Shown: positions 27,741 to 37,327, numbered from the stretch's first letter. The stretch: 64,000 nucleotides of DNA from CAVSJR01 sp963728285 (GCA_963728285.1 CAVSJR010000005.1:496001-560000), one strand, 5' to 3'. The notes: generated by a model not told the origin, from the sequence alone. Program-made: numbers and translations.

Positions 27741-28260
27741 ATGACGTCGAAGCAGGACTTCACGGACGAGGAATGGGCCCGTCTGCGCCGCGCGCCGCTC
27801 GTCGCGGGGCTGGCGATCTCGGTCGCCGATCCCGGCGGACCGATCGAGATCACGAAGGAGACGATGGCCTCGCTGCGGGCCGCAACCGCGCCGCCCAGCC
27901 AGGAGGAGCTGCTGGTCTCGGTCTCCCAGGACCTCATGAAGGCTCTCGCAGGAGAAGCAGAATCCGATGGGCGACTTCAAGGTGGACAAGAACGTGCTCG
28001 CCGGACAGCAGATCCTGGACGAGCTCCGAGCGGTCAACGAGATCCTGGTGGCGAAGGCGACCCCCGAGGAGGCCGAGGCCTTCCGCCGATGGATGATCGC
28101 CGTCGCCCAGGCGGCGGCGGACGCGGCGAAGGAGGGCGGCTTCCTGGGGTTCGGGGCCGAGCAGGTGAGCGAGGGCGAGAAGAAGATGCTGGAACAACTC
28201 GGCAACGCGCTCGGCCTGCGCCGCGTGAGGGTTCTCATCCCGGCGCGAACCCTCCCGTGA
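27741..28260 (+). CDS. Conserved hypothetical soluble helical protein (one frame break)
   Basis: ATG 27741 lies behind GGGGAGGG. The protein starts FTDEEWARLRRAPLVAGLAI then PGGPIEITKETMASLRAAT, and after a one-base break near 27950 continues KVDKNVLAGQQILDELRAVN, RRWMIAVAQAAADAAKEGGF and GAEQVSEGEKKMLEQLGNAL. The joined 172-residue protein has the size and helical style of a conserved family that is related in look to TerB/tellurite-resistance-like proteins, though this is not proven. A second start at 27967 is an artefact of the break. Function unknown. Confidence 0.7.
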
Positions 28261-28317
28261 ACCTTCCGCGGTCCGGCGAAGTCTCTCCTGCGAACTCCGA
28301 CAACCGGGAGGGTAGCC

Positions 28318-29174
28318 ATGCTGCGCCGGATCGCGCTCGTCACGCTGTTCGCGATGCTCTCGATCGCCGCGGGCGGCGGCGCCGCCACGGCCGGAGGAGC
28401 GGTCTTCGAGATCGTGGACGCGGACGGCGATCGGGTTGTACGCGGGGAGGAGTTCGTGCAGCCCGGGGAGGTCGTGACCGCCCACACGTCGTTCTCCCCA
28501 CACATCGCGGGGCTGGGTGGGATCGACGATGGGCCCTACGTCCTCTACCTCCTTCCCGGATCGAGGTTCGTGGGCCCCGGATCTCTTCCGCCGAAGGCGA
28601 TCGCACTCGGGCAGCTTGAGATCGTCCAGGGGCGGTTCGGCACGGTCGCCCGAATCTCGTTCACCGTTCCCCGCGTCCCGACGGGGGAGTACACGATGAG
28701 CCTCTGCAACGACCCCTGTACCGTCGACGGCCTCGGGGACATCGTTGGGGGATGGCTCGGCATCGCCCAGACGACGAAGGAAGGCCGGCTCATCGCGAGG
28801 CTCGACGACGTCAAACGGCAACGCGCTGCGCTGAATCACGCTCTGTCGGAAGCCGACGAGCGGGCGCGGGAGCTCGGATCCCACGTCCGGGAGGCGGCCG
28901 GAACGAACGAGGCCCTGCGCGGCCAAATCGCCGCCCTCGATGCCCGGCTCCGCGCGGCACGCTCGTCGCCCTCTCACGCGCGACCGTTGATCGAGTGGTG
29001 GGCGGCGGCGCTCGTCGCGCTCGGCCTCCTCACGCTCACGGCGGCATTCGTGTTCCGCGGCCGCGCCCGACGGCCGCGGCCACCCGGGACGAACGGCATG
29101 AGCTCGCGGGTCGGCCGGTGCCCGAGATGGAACCCGTCGAGGAGCCGAACCCACTCGTGGGCATCGATCGCTGA
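28318..29174 (+). CDS. Exported protein with C-terminal coiled coil and membrane helix (one frame break)
   Basis: A signal peptide (IALVTLFAMLSIAAGGGAAT) is followed by a beta-rich extracellular domain with paired cysteines (SLCNDPCTVDGLGD), a coiled coil (RLDDVKRQRAALNHALSEAD), and a membrane helix (WWAAALVALGLLTLTAAFVF) with an arginine-rich stop-transfer. The natural end is probably the frame ending EMEPVEEPNPLVGIDR at 29174, reached by a one-base shift near 29095. Without that shift the frame runs on into the next gene at 29257. The layout resembles a surface receptor or sheath protein; no family recognised. Confidence 0.65.
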
Positions 29175-29256
29175 CGCCATCCCAGCCGCGGTGCCGGTGA
29201 CTGACGTATCGTCGTGTACCGGTCTCGTCCTGTTGACGCATGGGCAAGGATTGCGG

Positions 29257-29937
29257 ATGGAACGTGGGAGGCAGGCGTCGCGCGTCGCGGATCAGCGAAC
29301 GATATCGAGTCCTGAGCCGATCTCGCCACCGGGGCGACTCGCCGGGTACACGACGGCGGGATGCCTGCTCATCGCCGGGATCGCGTTCACCATCGCGGCC
29401 GTCGCCGCCATCATGTGCACGAGGGGGTGCCGGGTGTCTCCGGCGTACGGGGGACTCGCGCTGTTCGTGAGCGTCCCCGTCACCCTCGCCGGCGCCGCGA
29501 TCGCTCGCAGCATTGCGCGACGTCCCCTCGATGTCGCCGGCAGCTCCAGCTGGACGTGGGGTCTGTGTTTCGTCTTCGCGGCCGGCGTGGCCGTCGCCAC
29601 CACGAGGTTCCCGAGCTTCACTTGCTCCTCCGGAGGGCATGCCGAGCCGGCGCTCGCCCTCTGTATCGACGACGGCGGACGACGATACGCCGCCACATCC
29701 TGGGGCTGGCTGAAGTGGCTCGTCGGCTTGGCGGCCCTCGGACTCGGCGCCTCGATCATGCGGTCGACGCGGGCCGTCCGGCTCGCCGCGCCGGCCGCGG
29801 TGGTCGCGTGGGTCATCGGGTTCGGCGCGCTGCTCACCGACACGCTCGCCCGGGGACTGTTGGCCTTCCACCTACGGTGGGTAGGGGATGTTCCGGTCCT
29901 CGGCCTGAGTCGGCTGATCCGGCGCCCCCTCTCGTAA
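29257..29937 (+). CDS. Hypothetical four-helix membrane protein
   Basis: ATG 29257 follows AAGGA at a suitable distance. The 226-residue protein has membrane helices at about residues 31-52 (TTAGCLLIAGIAFTIAAVAA), 62-82, 98-115 (WGLCFVFAAGVAVATTR) and 150-200, with a cysteine-containing extracellular loop (SFTCSSGGHAEPALALCIDD). In the raw frame it is fused to the preceding exported protein, but that frame has a stretch without coding character at 29100-29250, so two genes are more likely. Function unknown. Confidence 0.55.
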   Translation: MERGRQASRVADQRTISSPEPISPPGRLAGYTTAGCLLIAGIAFTIAAVAAIMCTRGCRVSPAYGGLALFVSVPVTLAGAAIARSIARRPLDVAGSSSWTWGLCFVFAAGVAVATTRFPSFTCSSGGHAEPALALCIDDGGRRYAATSWGWLKWLVGLAALGLGASIMRSTRAVRLAAPAAVVAWVIGFGALLTDTLARGLLAFHLRWVGDVPVLGLSRLIRRPLS

Positions 29938-29946
29938 GCTCGGAGC

Positions 29947-30468
29947 ATGTTGAGATCGCCCGACCGACGATTCACCTTCGTGCCCATGGATGCCGAGCGG
30001 GCGGACGAGATCGCCGGATGGAGCTATCCGCCGCCGTACGACATCTACGACGGGGAGCCTTCCGACGCCGCGACGATCATGCGGGCCGGCGCCCGATACT
30101 CTGCCGTGCTCGAGGACGAGCGACTCGTTGGGTTCTGCTGTCTGGGGAGCGAGGCGCGGGTGCCCGGCCTGCGGCAACGGGACGGCGTGTTGGATGTCGG
30201 TGCCGGGTTGCGTCCGGACCTCGTCGGTCGCGGCCTCGGAGCCCGGTTCCTCACGGCGGTTATGGACTACGCGTGGACCGAGGATCCGACTGCCGCCCTC
30301 CGTGTGTGCATCGCGGAGTTCAACCTCCGCGCACAGCGGACCGTCCTGTTCATCGGGTTCGTTCCCGCGGGAGAACAACCCACGAGCCGGCGGACCTTTC
30401 GTCTGTTTGAGCTCCGGCGCAGCGACGCACGCTGGTCGAGCGAGTCGGCGAGCTTCTCCACTCCGTGA
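29947..30468 (+). CDS. GNAT-family N-acetyltransferase
   Basis: A 173-residue protein. The beta4-alpha3 acetyl-CoA site reads LDVGAGLRPDLVGRGLGARF, the V/L-x-P-x-x-x-G-x-G-x-G type signature of GNAT enzymes; the preceding YSAVLEDERLVGFCCLGSEA strands and the following LRVCIAEFNLRAQRTVLFIG complete the fold. It transfers an acetyl group from acetyl-CoA to an unknown amine. The ATG comes six bases after a TAAGCT box, which also contains the stop of the previous gene, so the transcript may be leaderless. Confidence 0.88.
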   Translation: MLRSPDRRFTFVPMDAERADEIAGWSYPPPYDIYDGEPSDAATIMRAGARYSAVLEDERLVGFCCLGSEARVPGLRQRDGVLDVGAGLRPDLVGRGLGARFLTAVMDYAWTEDPTAALRVCIAEFNLRAQRTVLFIGFVPAGEQPTSRRTFRLFELRRSDARWSSESASFSTP

Positions 30469-30488
30469 CGCCGGTTCGTTTGCGGGCG

Positions 30489-31934
30489 TTACCAGGGAGC
30501 CATACCCGGTGGCAGGGGAGAGCACATCGAGCGCAGCTGGGCGCGGAGCTCGCGGAGCTTTGAGGGATCCTGCTCTCGCACCGTGTTCGTCAGCTGGAGG
30601 GGATCCTGCTCGAGGTTGTAGTACTCCTCCTGTCCGGTCGCGTAGTGCGTGAAGGTCGTTCGCTCGGTCTGCAACATGCACCATGGTGGCATGAACGTCC
30701 CGCCCATCGACTCGATGAGGTGGCGCGTGCGGGGAAACGCCGCGGTCCCCTGCATGTAGGAGACGAGGGACACGCCGTCGGTATCCATCTGCGCCCCGGC
30801 GAGCTCCAGGATGGTCGGGGCGAGATCGATGTTCGTGGCGAGCTTGCCGTTCGTCGAGTGGGGGAAGGTCCCCTGGTACCGGATCACGAGGGGTACGCGC
30901 GTGGCCTCCTCGTAGGGAAGGTTCTTCCCGATCATGCGGTGCTCGCCCCAGAGGTAGCCGTTGTCCGAGGTGTAGATGAACACCGTGTTCTCGAGCTGCC
31001 CGGCGGCTCGGATCTGGTCGACGAGCGCCAGCGTATCCTCGTCCACCGACTCGAGCGTCTCGTACTGCCGCTGCCTGAATCGGTCGACGTTCGCGGTAGC
31101 GCCCGCCGTGAGCGAGCGCATCCTCGAGGAGAAGGCGGGCTTGTCCGACATGTCCCGCTCGTTGTAGCTGTCCGGACGCCATGGAGCCAGGTCGTCGTAA
31201 TCGTGCGCGTACTCTCGCTCGGGAACCGCATACGCATGGGGGGCGGTCGGGGTGAGGAAGGCGAAGAACGGCTGGCCATCCTCCATCGCCCGCCCGGCGA
31301 ACTCGCTCGCCTTCGAGAATAGGACGTCGGTCAGGTAGTCCTCGGGGGCGTCTCCGTAGGTGTGCGGCACCCCGTCCTCGTTGAGCGTGTAGGAGTAGTA
31401 CTCCTTGCCGCGGGAGAGGATCGCGTTCCAGGCATCCCAGCCGGGCGGCACGTACGTGGGGTCGGCGCCCTTGCCGTAGCCGTTGAGATACTTGCCGAAC
31501 AGCCCCGTCCGATATCCCGCACCCTGGAGGGCGGTCGCCAGCGTCGTGGAGTCGTCGAACGCCCCATAGCCACCGTGCTCGCCGCGGTTGCCCCAGACGC
31601 CGGTCGTGTGCGCGAAGTTGCCGGTCAGGATGCTCGCCCGCGCCGGGCAGCACATCGGCGTCACCACGTGCGCCCGACGAAACCTCACCCCGTACCCCAC
31701 CAGAGCGCGCTGGATCAGGGGCATCTCCGCCAGGGTTTCGGCCCGCTGATCGTCCGACAGGATGAAGACGACGTTTGGCACGTCGATGATGGGCAACGCG
31801 CGAGCGGTGACGATCGGGTTCGGATCGACGACTCCCGCCAGGAGGCACGACGCCCAGACGAGCGAGGCGATGCTCCTCTTGACGACACGCCGCCCGTCTC
31901 GACGCCGCCCGAATCGGCTCCTCGTCGCGTCCAT
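30489..31934 (-). CDS. Exported family S1 sulfatase, N-acetylglucosamine-6-sulfatase-like
   Basis: A 481-residue paralogue of the genes at 22223 and 32765. It begins with an Arg-rich head and a signal segment (SIASLVWASCLLAGVV). Metal ligands are in PNVVFILSDDQRAETL and FIYTSDNGYLWGEHRMIGKN. The formylglycine motif is MCCPARASILTG, Cys95 in C-x-P-A-R form, with alanine rather than serine at the fourth place. WNAILSRGKEYYSYTLNEDG and YVPPGWDAW match N-acetylglucosamine-6-sulfatase style. It converges with the acetyltransferase gene 20 bases away. Confidence 0.9.
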   Translation of the reverse strand: MDATRSRFGRRRDGRRVVKRSIASLVWASCLLAGVVDPNPIVTARALPIIDVPNVVFILSDDQRAETLAEMPLIQRALVGYGVRFRRAHVVTPMCCPARASILTGNFAHTTGVWGNRGEHGGYGAFDDSTTLATALQGAGYRTGLFGKYLNGYGKGADPTYVPPGWDAWNAILSRGKEYYSYTLNEDGVPHTYGDAPEDYLTDVLFSKASEFAGRAMEDGQPFFAFLTPTAPHAYAVPEREYAHDYDDLAPWRPDSYNERDMSDKPAFSSRMRSLTAGATANVDRFRQRQYETLESVDEDTLALVDQIRAAGQLENTVFIYTSDNGYLWGEHRMIGKNLPYEEATRVPLVIRYQGTFPHSTNGKLATNIDLAPTILELAGAQMDTDGVSLVSYMQGTAAFPRTRHLIESMGGTFMPPWCMLQTERTTFTHYATGQEEYYNLEQDPLQLTNTVREQDPSKLRELRAQLRSMCSPLPPGMAPW

Positions 31935-32063
31935 CGTTGCCCGCCCTCGTCCCGGCTCGTTGCTCGTGGGTGCATCGACGCCGGAGGGCGTGTCCTTGAG
32001 GGCCGTGTCCGAGGGCGGTCGAACGCCGGGCCCCCAGGGGAAGAGTCGGCCCGAGAGGGTGTC

Positions 32064-32639
32064 CTACGCGGGCGTCTGACGCCGTCGGCGCAGCGCGAGC
32101 GCGCCAAACCCGCCGGCGACGATGCCGAGCGCGAGGCCGCCGATCGCCCACGCCACGGTGCCCGGGCCGCCGGCCGCGGGCTCAGCCCGCTCGGACGTGG
32201 CCGAGACCGGCGAGCTCTCGGCCACGAGCTCCACGCCCGTCGTGCGCGCGACGCCCGAGCCCGAGCCATCCCCGACGACCACGGCGCCGCTCATGCCCGG
32301 GTGGTAGACGCAGTAGTAGGGGTAGACGCCGTTCCGATCGAAGCGGAACGTCGCCTCGTCACCCAGCCGGAGCTCCTCGGGGGAGCCCCACGCCCGACTC
32401 GCGCCCGTGACCGTATGCGGGATGCCGCGATCTCGGTTGACCCAGGTGACGGTGGAGCCCGGATCGACATGGAGCACGGTCGGCGTGAAGCACAGCTCCT
32501 CGATCACCGCCCGCGTTCCCGAGCCGTCGGAGGCGGGTCCGTAGCATCCGCCCCCGCCCCCGCCCGCGACCGCCGCCGATGACGTCCACGCCGTCGCGAG
32601 CAGCGCAACGGTGACCGAGAAAAGCGTTCTGCGCACCAT
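32064..32639 (-). CDS. Membrane-anchored cupredoxin (blue copper protein)
   Basis: A 191-residue protein: signal peptide (LFSVTVALLATAWTSSAAVA), a plastocyanin-like domain and a C-terminal membrane helix (VAWAIGGLALGIVAGGFGAL) with a basic stop. Type 1 copper ligands can be placed: His in RGIPHTVTGAS, then Cys, His and Met in YPYYCVYHPGMSGAVVV. LHVDPGSTVTWVNRD is the usual strand before the first histidine. It likely shuttles electrons or binds copper outside the membrane. It sits between two sulfatase genes on the same strand, about 125 bases from each; a functional tie is unproven. Confidence 0.88.
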   Translation of the reverse strand: MVRRTLFSVTVALLATAWTSSAAVAGGGGGGCYGPASDGSGTRAVIEELCFTPTVLHVDPGSTVTWVNRDRGIPHTVTGASRAWGSPEELRLGDEATFRFDRNGVYPYYCVYHPGMSGAVVVGDGSGSGVARTTGVELVAESSPVSATSERAEPAAGGPGTVAWAIGGLALGIVAGGFGALALRRRRQTPA

Positions 32640-32764
32640 GTCTCCTCCGAGGTTCGTCCCTCCAAAGGACCCGGACGGGTTCCGGTTGGTTCCCTGGAAC
32701 GCCTACGCCCCGGACGGTCGATCGGTTCCCGAGCGCGACCGACCCGGCGGCCGTGCCCTCCCCG

Positions 32765-34105
32765 TCAGAAGGCGGGAAGGCCCGGGGGCAACGGGTCGCA
32801 CAGCGACCTGGACGTGCGACGAAGCAGCCGGACGTCGCGATGCGAGTCGGGGGAGCTCGCGATGTTCGTCAGCTCGAACGGGTCGTCCCCGTAGTCGTAG
32901 AACTCCTCCTCGCCGGTCGCGTAGTGCACGAAGAGGTGGGTCAGCGTCCGCACGCCGCAGTAAGCGGGACGGCGGCCCTTCTCGACGCCCTCGACGACGA
33001 AGTCGCTTCGCGTCTCGACGCCGAAGAGCCCGAGCCCCTCGGCCCGCGGGGTGGGGACGCCGGTCGCCGATCCGATCGTCTGCGCGAGATCGACGTTCAG
33101 CGCGATGCGCCGATCGATGGCTCCCGCGGGGACCACGCCGTCCTCGCGGACGACGAGGGGAATGCGGCTGGTGTGGTCGTAGGCATCGTTCTTGCCCCTC
33201 AGCCGGTGCTCGCCGTACTCAAAGCCGTTGTCGGACGTGAACAGCACGATCGTGGGCTCTCCGTGCGTGGCCTTCAGGAGCACGCCGACCGCCTCGTCGA
33301 CGGCCAGCAGGGTCTCGTACATGTCGATGCGGAGCTGATCGAGGTCCTGGACCCTCTCGTCGGACAACGGTTTGGTTCCCGACAGCCACGCGGGTTTGTC
33401 CGAGACGTCCGCTTCGTTGAAGCTCGGGGGCCGGAAGCGTTGAAGGTCGGAGAAGGTTCCCTCGTGCCGCGGAGCCGGGATCGCGTCCATGTGCGGGGCG
33501 GTCGGCGCGAAGTACAGGAAGAACGGCTGGGCGCTGGCCCGGATGAACTCGGCAGCCTCGTCTCGGAGGAAGTCGGTCACGTAGTCGCGATCGTTGTGGG
33601 CAAGCCGCCCCTCGTCGGAGACGTCGAAGTCGAGATACGAGCCGTGCGCATCGTGGATCAGGCCCAGCCATCGATCCCATCCGGGCGGCACGTAGGAGGC
33701 GTCCTCGGCGTCGTATTCGTTCATGTACTTCCCGATGAGGCCGGTGCGGTAGCCGGCGTCGTCGAGCCAGGTGGCGAGGGTGGAGGAGTCGTCGAACCGA
33801 TGGAAGCCGCCGAGGGGGAACTGGTTGGACCACACCCCGTGGGTGTGCGCGTACTGACCGGTGAGGATCGTGGCTCGCGAGGGACAGCACAGCGACGTCG
33901 GCGTGAAGGCGTTCGGGAAGGTGGTCCCCTTGGCGACGAGCCGGGATTGGACGATGGGCATCGCCCACAGCGTGTTCCAGGCCTGATCGTCGGTGACGAT
34001 GAGGATCACGTTCGGCCGGGCGACGCCGGCCCGCACCGGCGCCGTCGAGTCCAGTCCGGTGAGCGCGACGGCCAACACGGCGATCAGGGGGAGTATTCGC
34101 TTCAC
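32765..34105 (-). CDS. Exported family S1 sulfatase, N-acetylglucosamine-6-sulfatase-like
   Basis: A 446-residue enzyme with signal peptide (ILPLIAVLAVALTGLDSTAP). PNVILIVTDDQAWNTLWAMP and VLFTSDNGFEYGEHRLRGKN hold the metal ligands; LCCPSRATILTGQYAHTHGV holds the formylglycine Cys73. WLDDAGYRTGLIGKYMNEYD and YVPPGWDRWLGL match the two other sulfatases closely, so all three arose by duplication. Its end (CDPLPPGLPAF) matches the 30489 gene end. Needs a formylglycine-generating enzyme encoded elsewhere. The substrate is probably a sulfated saccharide outside the cell. Confidence 0.9.
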   Translation of the reverse strand: MKRILPLIAVLAVALTGLDSTAPVRAGVARPNVILIVTDDQAWNTLWAMPIVQSRLVAKGTTFPNAFTPTSLCCPSRATILTGQYAHTHGVWSNQFPLGGFHRFDDSSTLATWLDDAGYRTGLIGKYMNEYDAEDASYVPPGWDRWLGLIHDAHGSYLDFDVSDEGRLAHNDRDYVTDFLRDEAAEFIRASAQPFFLYFAPTAPHMDAIPAPRHEGTFSDLQRFRPPSFNEADVSDKPAWLSGTKPLSDERVQDLDQLRIDMYETLLAVDEAVGVLLKATHGEPTIVLFTSDNGFEYGEHRLRGKNDAYDHTSRIPLVVREDGVVPAGAIDRRIALNVDLAQTIGSATGVPTPRAEGLGLFGVETRSDFVVEGVEKGRRPAYCGVRTLTHLFVHYATGEEEFYDYGDDPFELTNIASSPDSHRDVRLLRRTSRSLCDPLPPGLPAF

Positions 34106-34228
34106 GGAGGCCCTCGGGACGTGGCCCGCGCTCCGGGCGCGGACCGGCGGTGACGCGTAGCCGACGACGGGACGCTATCACCCTATTCCCCTGCGCGAGG
34201 GCCTCGAAGCCGAGGGGGAGAAGGCCGT

Positions 34229-34267
34229 CGCCCGGCGGCCGACTCCTTCGAGCCGGGCCGCCGGGCG
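34229..34267 (-). terminator. Strong hairpin downstream of the hemolysin-type repeat gene
   Basis: The arms CGCCCGGCGGCC (34229-34240) and GGCCGCCGGGCG (34256-34267) are perfectly complementary over twelve bases with a fifteen-base loop. It begins about 40 bases after the stop of the minus-strand gene ending at 34306. There is no T run, as is common for high-GC actinobacteria. Confidence 0.55.
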
Positions 34268-34305
34268 CGGATGATGCGATTCGAGCGAGCCTCTCGGTCA
34301 GTCGA

Positions 34306-34986
34306 TCAGGAAAGCTCGCAGTCGATCTTGGTCTCGCCGTTGGTGCAGGTGTCGATGCCGGTGTTGCCGTTCAGCGTGTCCGTGCCGCCGCCTCCGTCCA
34401 GGCGGTCGTCGCCCGGGAGTCCGGCGATGTCATCGTTCCCCGCGTCTCCGAAGAGTTGGTCGGCCCCGATGCCGCCGCGCATGACGTCGTCGCCATCGCC
34501 GCCGGAGGCCCCGTCGTCGCCATCGTTGCCGCGGATCGAATCGTTCCCGCCGTTTCCGCTCACCGTGTCGTTCCCGGGCCCGGCGATGATGACGTCGCGG
34601 TTGGCCCCGCCGATGAGCGTGTCGTCGCCCCCCTGGCCGTAGAGGACGTTGACGCCGGGTGAGCCGCCGCCGGAGATGGTGTCAGCGCCCTTGCCTCCGA
34701 GGAGCCGGTCCTGCCCGTCCGCGCCGAGGATCTTGTCGTTGCCGCCTCCGGCGCAGACGACGTCGTTCCCGCCGAGGGCCTTGATCGTGTCGTTTCCTCC
34801 CTTGGCCACGATGACGTCGTCGCCCTGGGTCCCCCTGATCGTCTCGCCACCAACCGTGCCCACCTTGGTGGCGGGCCTCCCGGCGCAGGTGGCCGCCGCC
34901 ATCGCCGTCGACGCGGCCATGATCGAGCCGCCGAGCAGCACTACGAACGCCGCGCTCGCCAGCGTCAGTCGGTTCGTCAACCTCAT
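34306..34986 (-). CDS. Secreted hemolysin-type calcium-binding repeat protein
   Basis: A 226-residue protein with a signal peptide (FVVLLGGSIMAASTAMAAAT), then about ten nonapeptide repeats of the GGxGxDxhx type: KGGNDTIKALGGNDVVCAGG, GADGQDRLLGGKGADTISGG and GNDSIRGNDGDDGASGGDGD. These fold into a beta roll that binds calcium between turns. The last residues include a cysteine pair (DTCTNGETKIDC). Unlike classical RTX toxins it has an N-terminal Sec signal, no type I secretion tail and no enzyme domain. It ends with a strong hairpin at 34229-34267. Confidence 0.88.
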   Translation of the reverse strand: MRLTNRLTLASAAFVVLLGGSIMAASTAMAAATCAGRPATKVGTVGGETIRGTQGDDVIVAKGGNDTIKALGGNDVVCAGGGNDKILGADGQDRLLGGKGADTISGGGSPGVNVLYGQGGDDTLIGGANRDVIIAGPGNDTVSGNGGNDSIRGNDGDDGASGGDGDDVMRGGIGADQLFGDAGNDDIAGLPGDDRLDGGGGTDTLNGNTGIDTCTNGETKIDCELS

Positions 34987-35151
34987 CGTTCCTCCCTCTC
35001 GGGCCGAGTAGGGCCATGCTTACCAGACCCCGGGCCATCTACGCAATCCTACGTAGGTATGCACTAGGGGGTTGCGTAGGGAAGCCACGCTCAGGTCGCG
35101 GAAGATTGCGACCGATGACGTAGATGAATTCCGGTTTCGAGGAGGATTCCG

Positions 35152-37298
35152 CTGGTTGCCAACGCCCCCGGGCCCGAGGACGCGACGCCCGGCGCCAGCC
35201 TGCCCTCCGTCGGCGCCGAGGGCCTCCTCGAGGCCACGCCCGAGTGCGTCGTCCTCACCGCCGAAGACCGGCGGATCATCTTCGCGAATCACCTGCTCGA
35301 GGAGCTGTCGGGCTACTCGCGGGGCGAGCTCGTCGGCGAGCCCATCGAACGGCTGCTGCCCGGCGGGATCGCCGAACCGAACGTGCGGCCGGAGGGGCGG
35401 GAGGCCGCCGCCTACGGCGCCGCCTGTCGCCGGAAGGACGGCGACCGGGTGCCGGTGCAGGTCAACCTCGGGGTCGTCGAGGCCGAGGGCCGCCGGTACA
35501 TCCTCGTCACGCTCCGCGACGTCACCGATCTGGTCAGCGGAAAGGAGGCGCGGTTCGAGGCCGAGGCGAAGTATCAGGCCCTCGTGGAGCGCATCCCGGC
35601 GATCACCTACATCGACGAGGTGGACGCGAACGGGCGGAGCATCTACGTCAGCCCCCAGGTGACGGAGCTCCTCGGCATCCAGACGCAGGAGTGGCTCGAC
35701 GACCCCTACGTCTGGCGCAGGCACGTGCACCCCGACGACATCGACCGCGCCTGGGACGAGTACGTCCACGCCTACAACAACCTGGAGACGCTGACGCACG
35801 AGTACCGGATGGTGCACGAGGACGGCTCGGTGCTGTGGGTGAGCGAGCAGGCCTCCATCATTCGAAACGAGAGCGGGGAGCCCTGGCTGATCCAGGGCGT
35901 CATCTTCGACATCACCGAGCGAAAGCGGGCCGAGGAGGAGGTCACGTTCCTCGCCTACCACGACAAGCTCACCGGCCTGCCCAACCGGGCGATGTTCGAG
36001 GAGTTCGTCGAGATCGCGCTCGCCCGCGCCGTCCGCCACGACCTCGGCGTCGGGGTCCTGTACCTGGATCTCGACAACTTCAAGCTCGTCAACGACAGCC
36101 TGGGTCATCACGCGGGGGACGAGCTCCTGCGCGAGCTGGCCGACCGCCTGCGCGACTGCACCCGCGAGACCGATCTGGTGGCCCGCCAGGGCGGGGACGA
36201 GTTCCTCATGCTCCTGTCCGACCTCGAGCGGGGGACCGGCGCCATGCCGTCGATGGACGCGGGCATGCTCGTCGCGGAATCCGTCGCCTCCCGCGTGCGT
36301 GAGGCGCTCGAGGAGCCGTTCTCCTTGAGCGGCACCGAGTTCTACGCCTCGGCGAGCATCGGGGTCAGCCTGTTCCCGCAGGACGCCAGGGACGCCGACA
36401 CGCTGATGCGCAACGCCGACGCGGCGATGTACGAGAGCAAGCGGACCTCGCCGGGGACCTACTCCATCTACTCCGACGAGGGGCCCGACCGAGGCGGCAA
36501 GCTCTCGCTGAGCACGCGGCTGCGGCGGGCGGTCGAGAACCAGCACTGGCTCTTGCACTATCAGCCGGTCGTGCACCTCGCGGACGGCTCCATCAGTCGG
36601 GGTCGAGGCGCTGGTTCGCTGGCAGGAGCCGACCGGCGGCATCGTCCCGCCGGGGGAGTTCATCCCGCTCGCCGAGGAGATGGGCCTGATCGGCGCGATC
36701 GGCGACTGGGTGATCGAGGAGCTCGCCCGGCAGCAGCGAGGGATGGCGCGAGCAGGGACTGGACGTGGAGGTCAGCTTCAACCTCTCTCCGCGGCAGCTG
36801 TGGCAGTCGAGCCTCGCGGACAAGATCCTGGGGCAGCTGCGGGAGTTCGACGTGGATCCCCGCAAGGTCGTGGTGGAGATCACCGAGTCGACCGCGATGA
36901 CGGATCCCGAGCGAACGCAGCGGCTGCTGGCGCAGCTCCACGCCGGAGGGCTCAGGCTCGCGATCGACGACTTCGGCACCGGCTATTCCTCGTTGTCGAG
37001 GCTCCGCCACCTGCCGGTGGACCTGTTGAAGATCGATCGAACGTTCGTCCGCGAGGTCGACCACGACGAGGACGCGGCGAGCATGGTCCGCGCGATGGTG
37101 CAGCTCGCGCTGAGCCTGGGGATGACGCCGCTGGCCGAGGGGATCGAGACGGCCGGCGAGCTGGACTTCCTGATCCAGAACGGCTGCCCGCTCGGGCAGG
37201 GGTTCTACCTCGGGCGGCCCGTCCCCGCCGCCGAGCTCACGCGCCTGTGGCGCGAGGGGTCCGGGAGCGTGCTCCCCCGGCCCCTGACATCCGCCTGA
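35152..37298 (+). CDS. PAS-PAS-GGDEF-EAL cyclic-di-GMP signalling protein (two frame breaks)
   Basis: About 715 residues. Two PAS sensor domains (LLEATPECVVLTAEDRRIIF near the start; ITYIDEVDANGRSIYVSPQV and EYRMVHEDGSVLWVSEQASI) precede a GGDEF domain (YHDKLTGLPNRAMFEEF) whose active-site loop reads ARQGGDEFLMLL, i.e. GGDEF intact. The EAL domain reads LVRWQEPTGGIVPPGEFIPL after VEA-L, keeps NLSPRQLW, DDFGTGYSSLSRL and the ending LGQGFYLGRPV. Both enzymes appear complete. Breaks lie near 36598 and 36745. No ATG, GTG or TTG opens the frame; CTG 35152 stands six bases after GGAGG and is the best start unless a further indel is present. Confidence 0.85.
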
Positions 37299-37327
37299 CG
37301 CGCGCCGGGACCGCGAAGGGCGTTCGG

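Noticed and set aside
27967..28260. A separate small gene starting MGDFKVDKN
   Set aside because: The preceding frame ends in the first half of the same protein family, so this is the downstream half after a one-base break.
30468..30489. Short inverted repeat ACGCC...GGCGT between the convergent acetyltransferase and sulfatase genes
   Set aside because: Only five base pairs with a twelve-base loop and overlapping both gene ends; expected by chance in GC-rich DNA.
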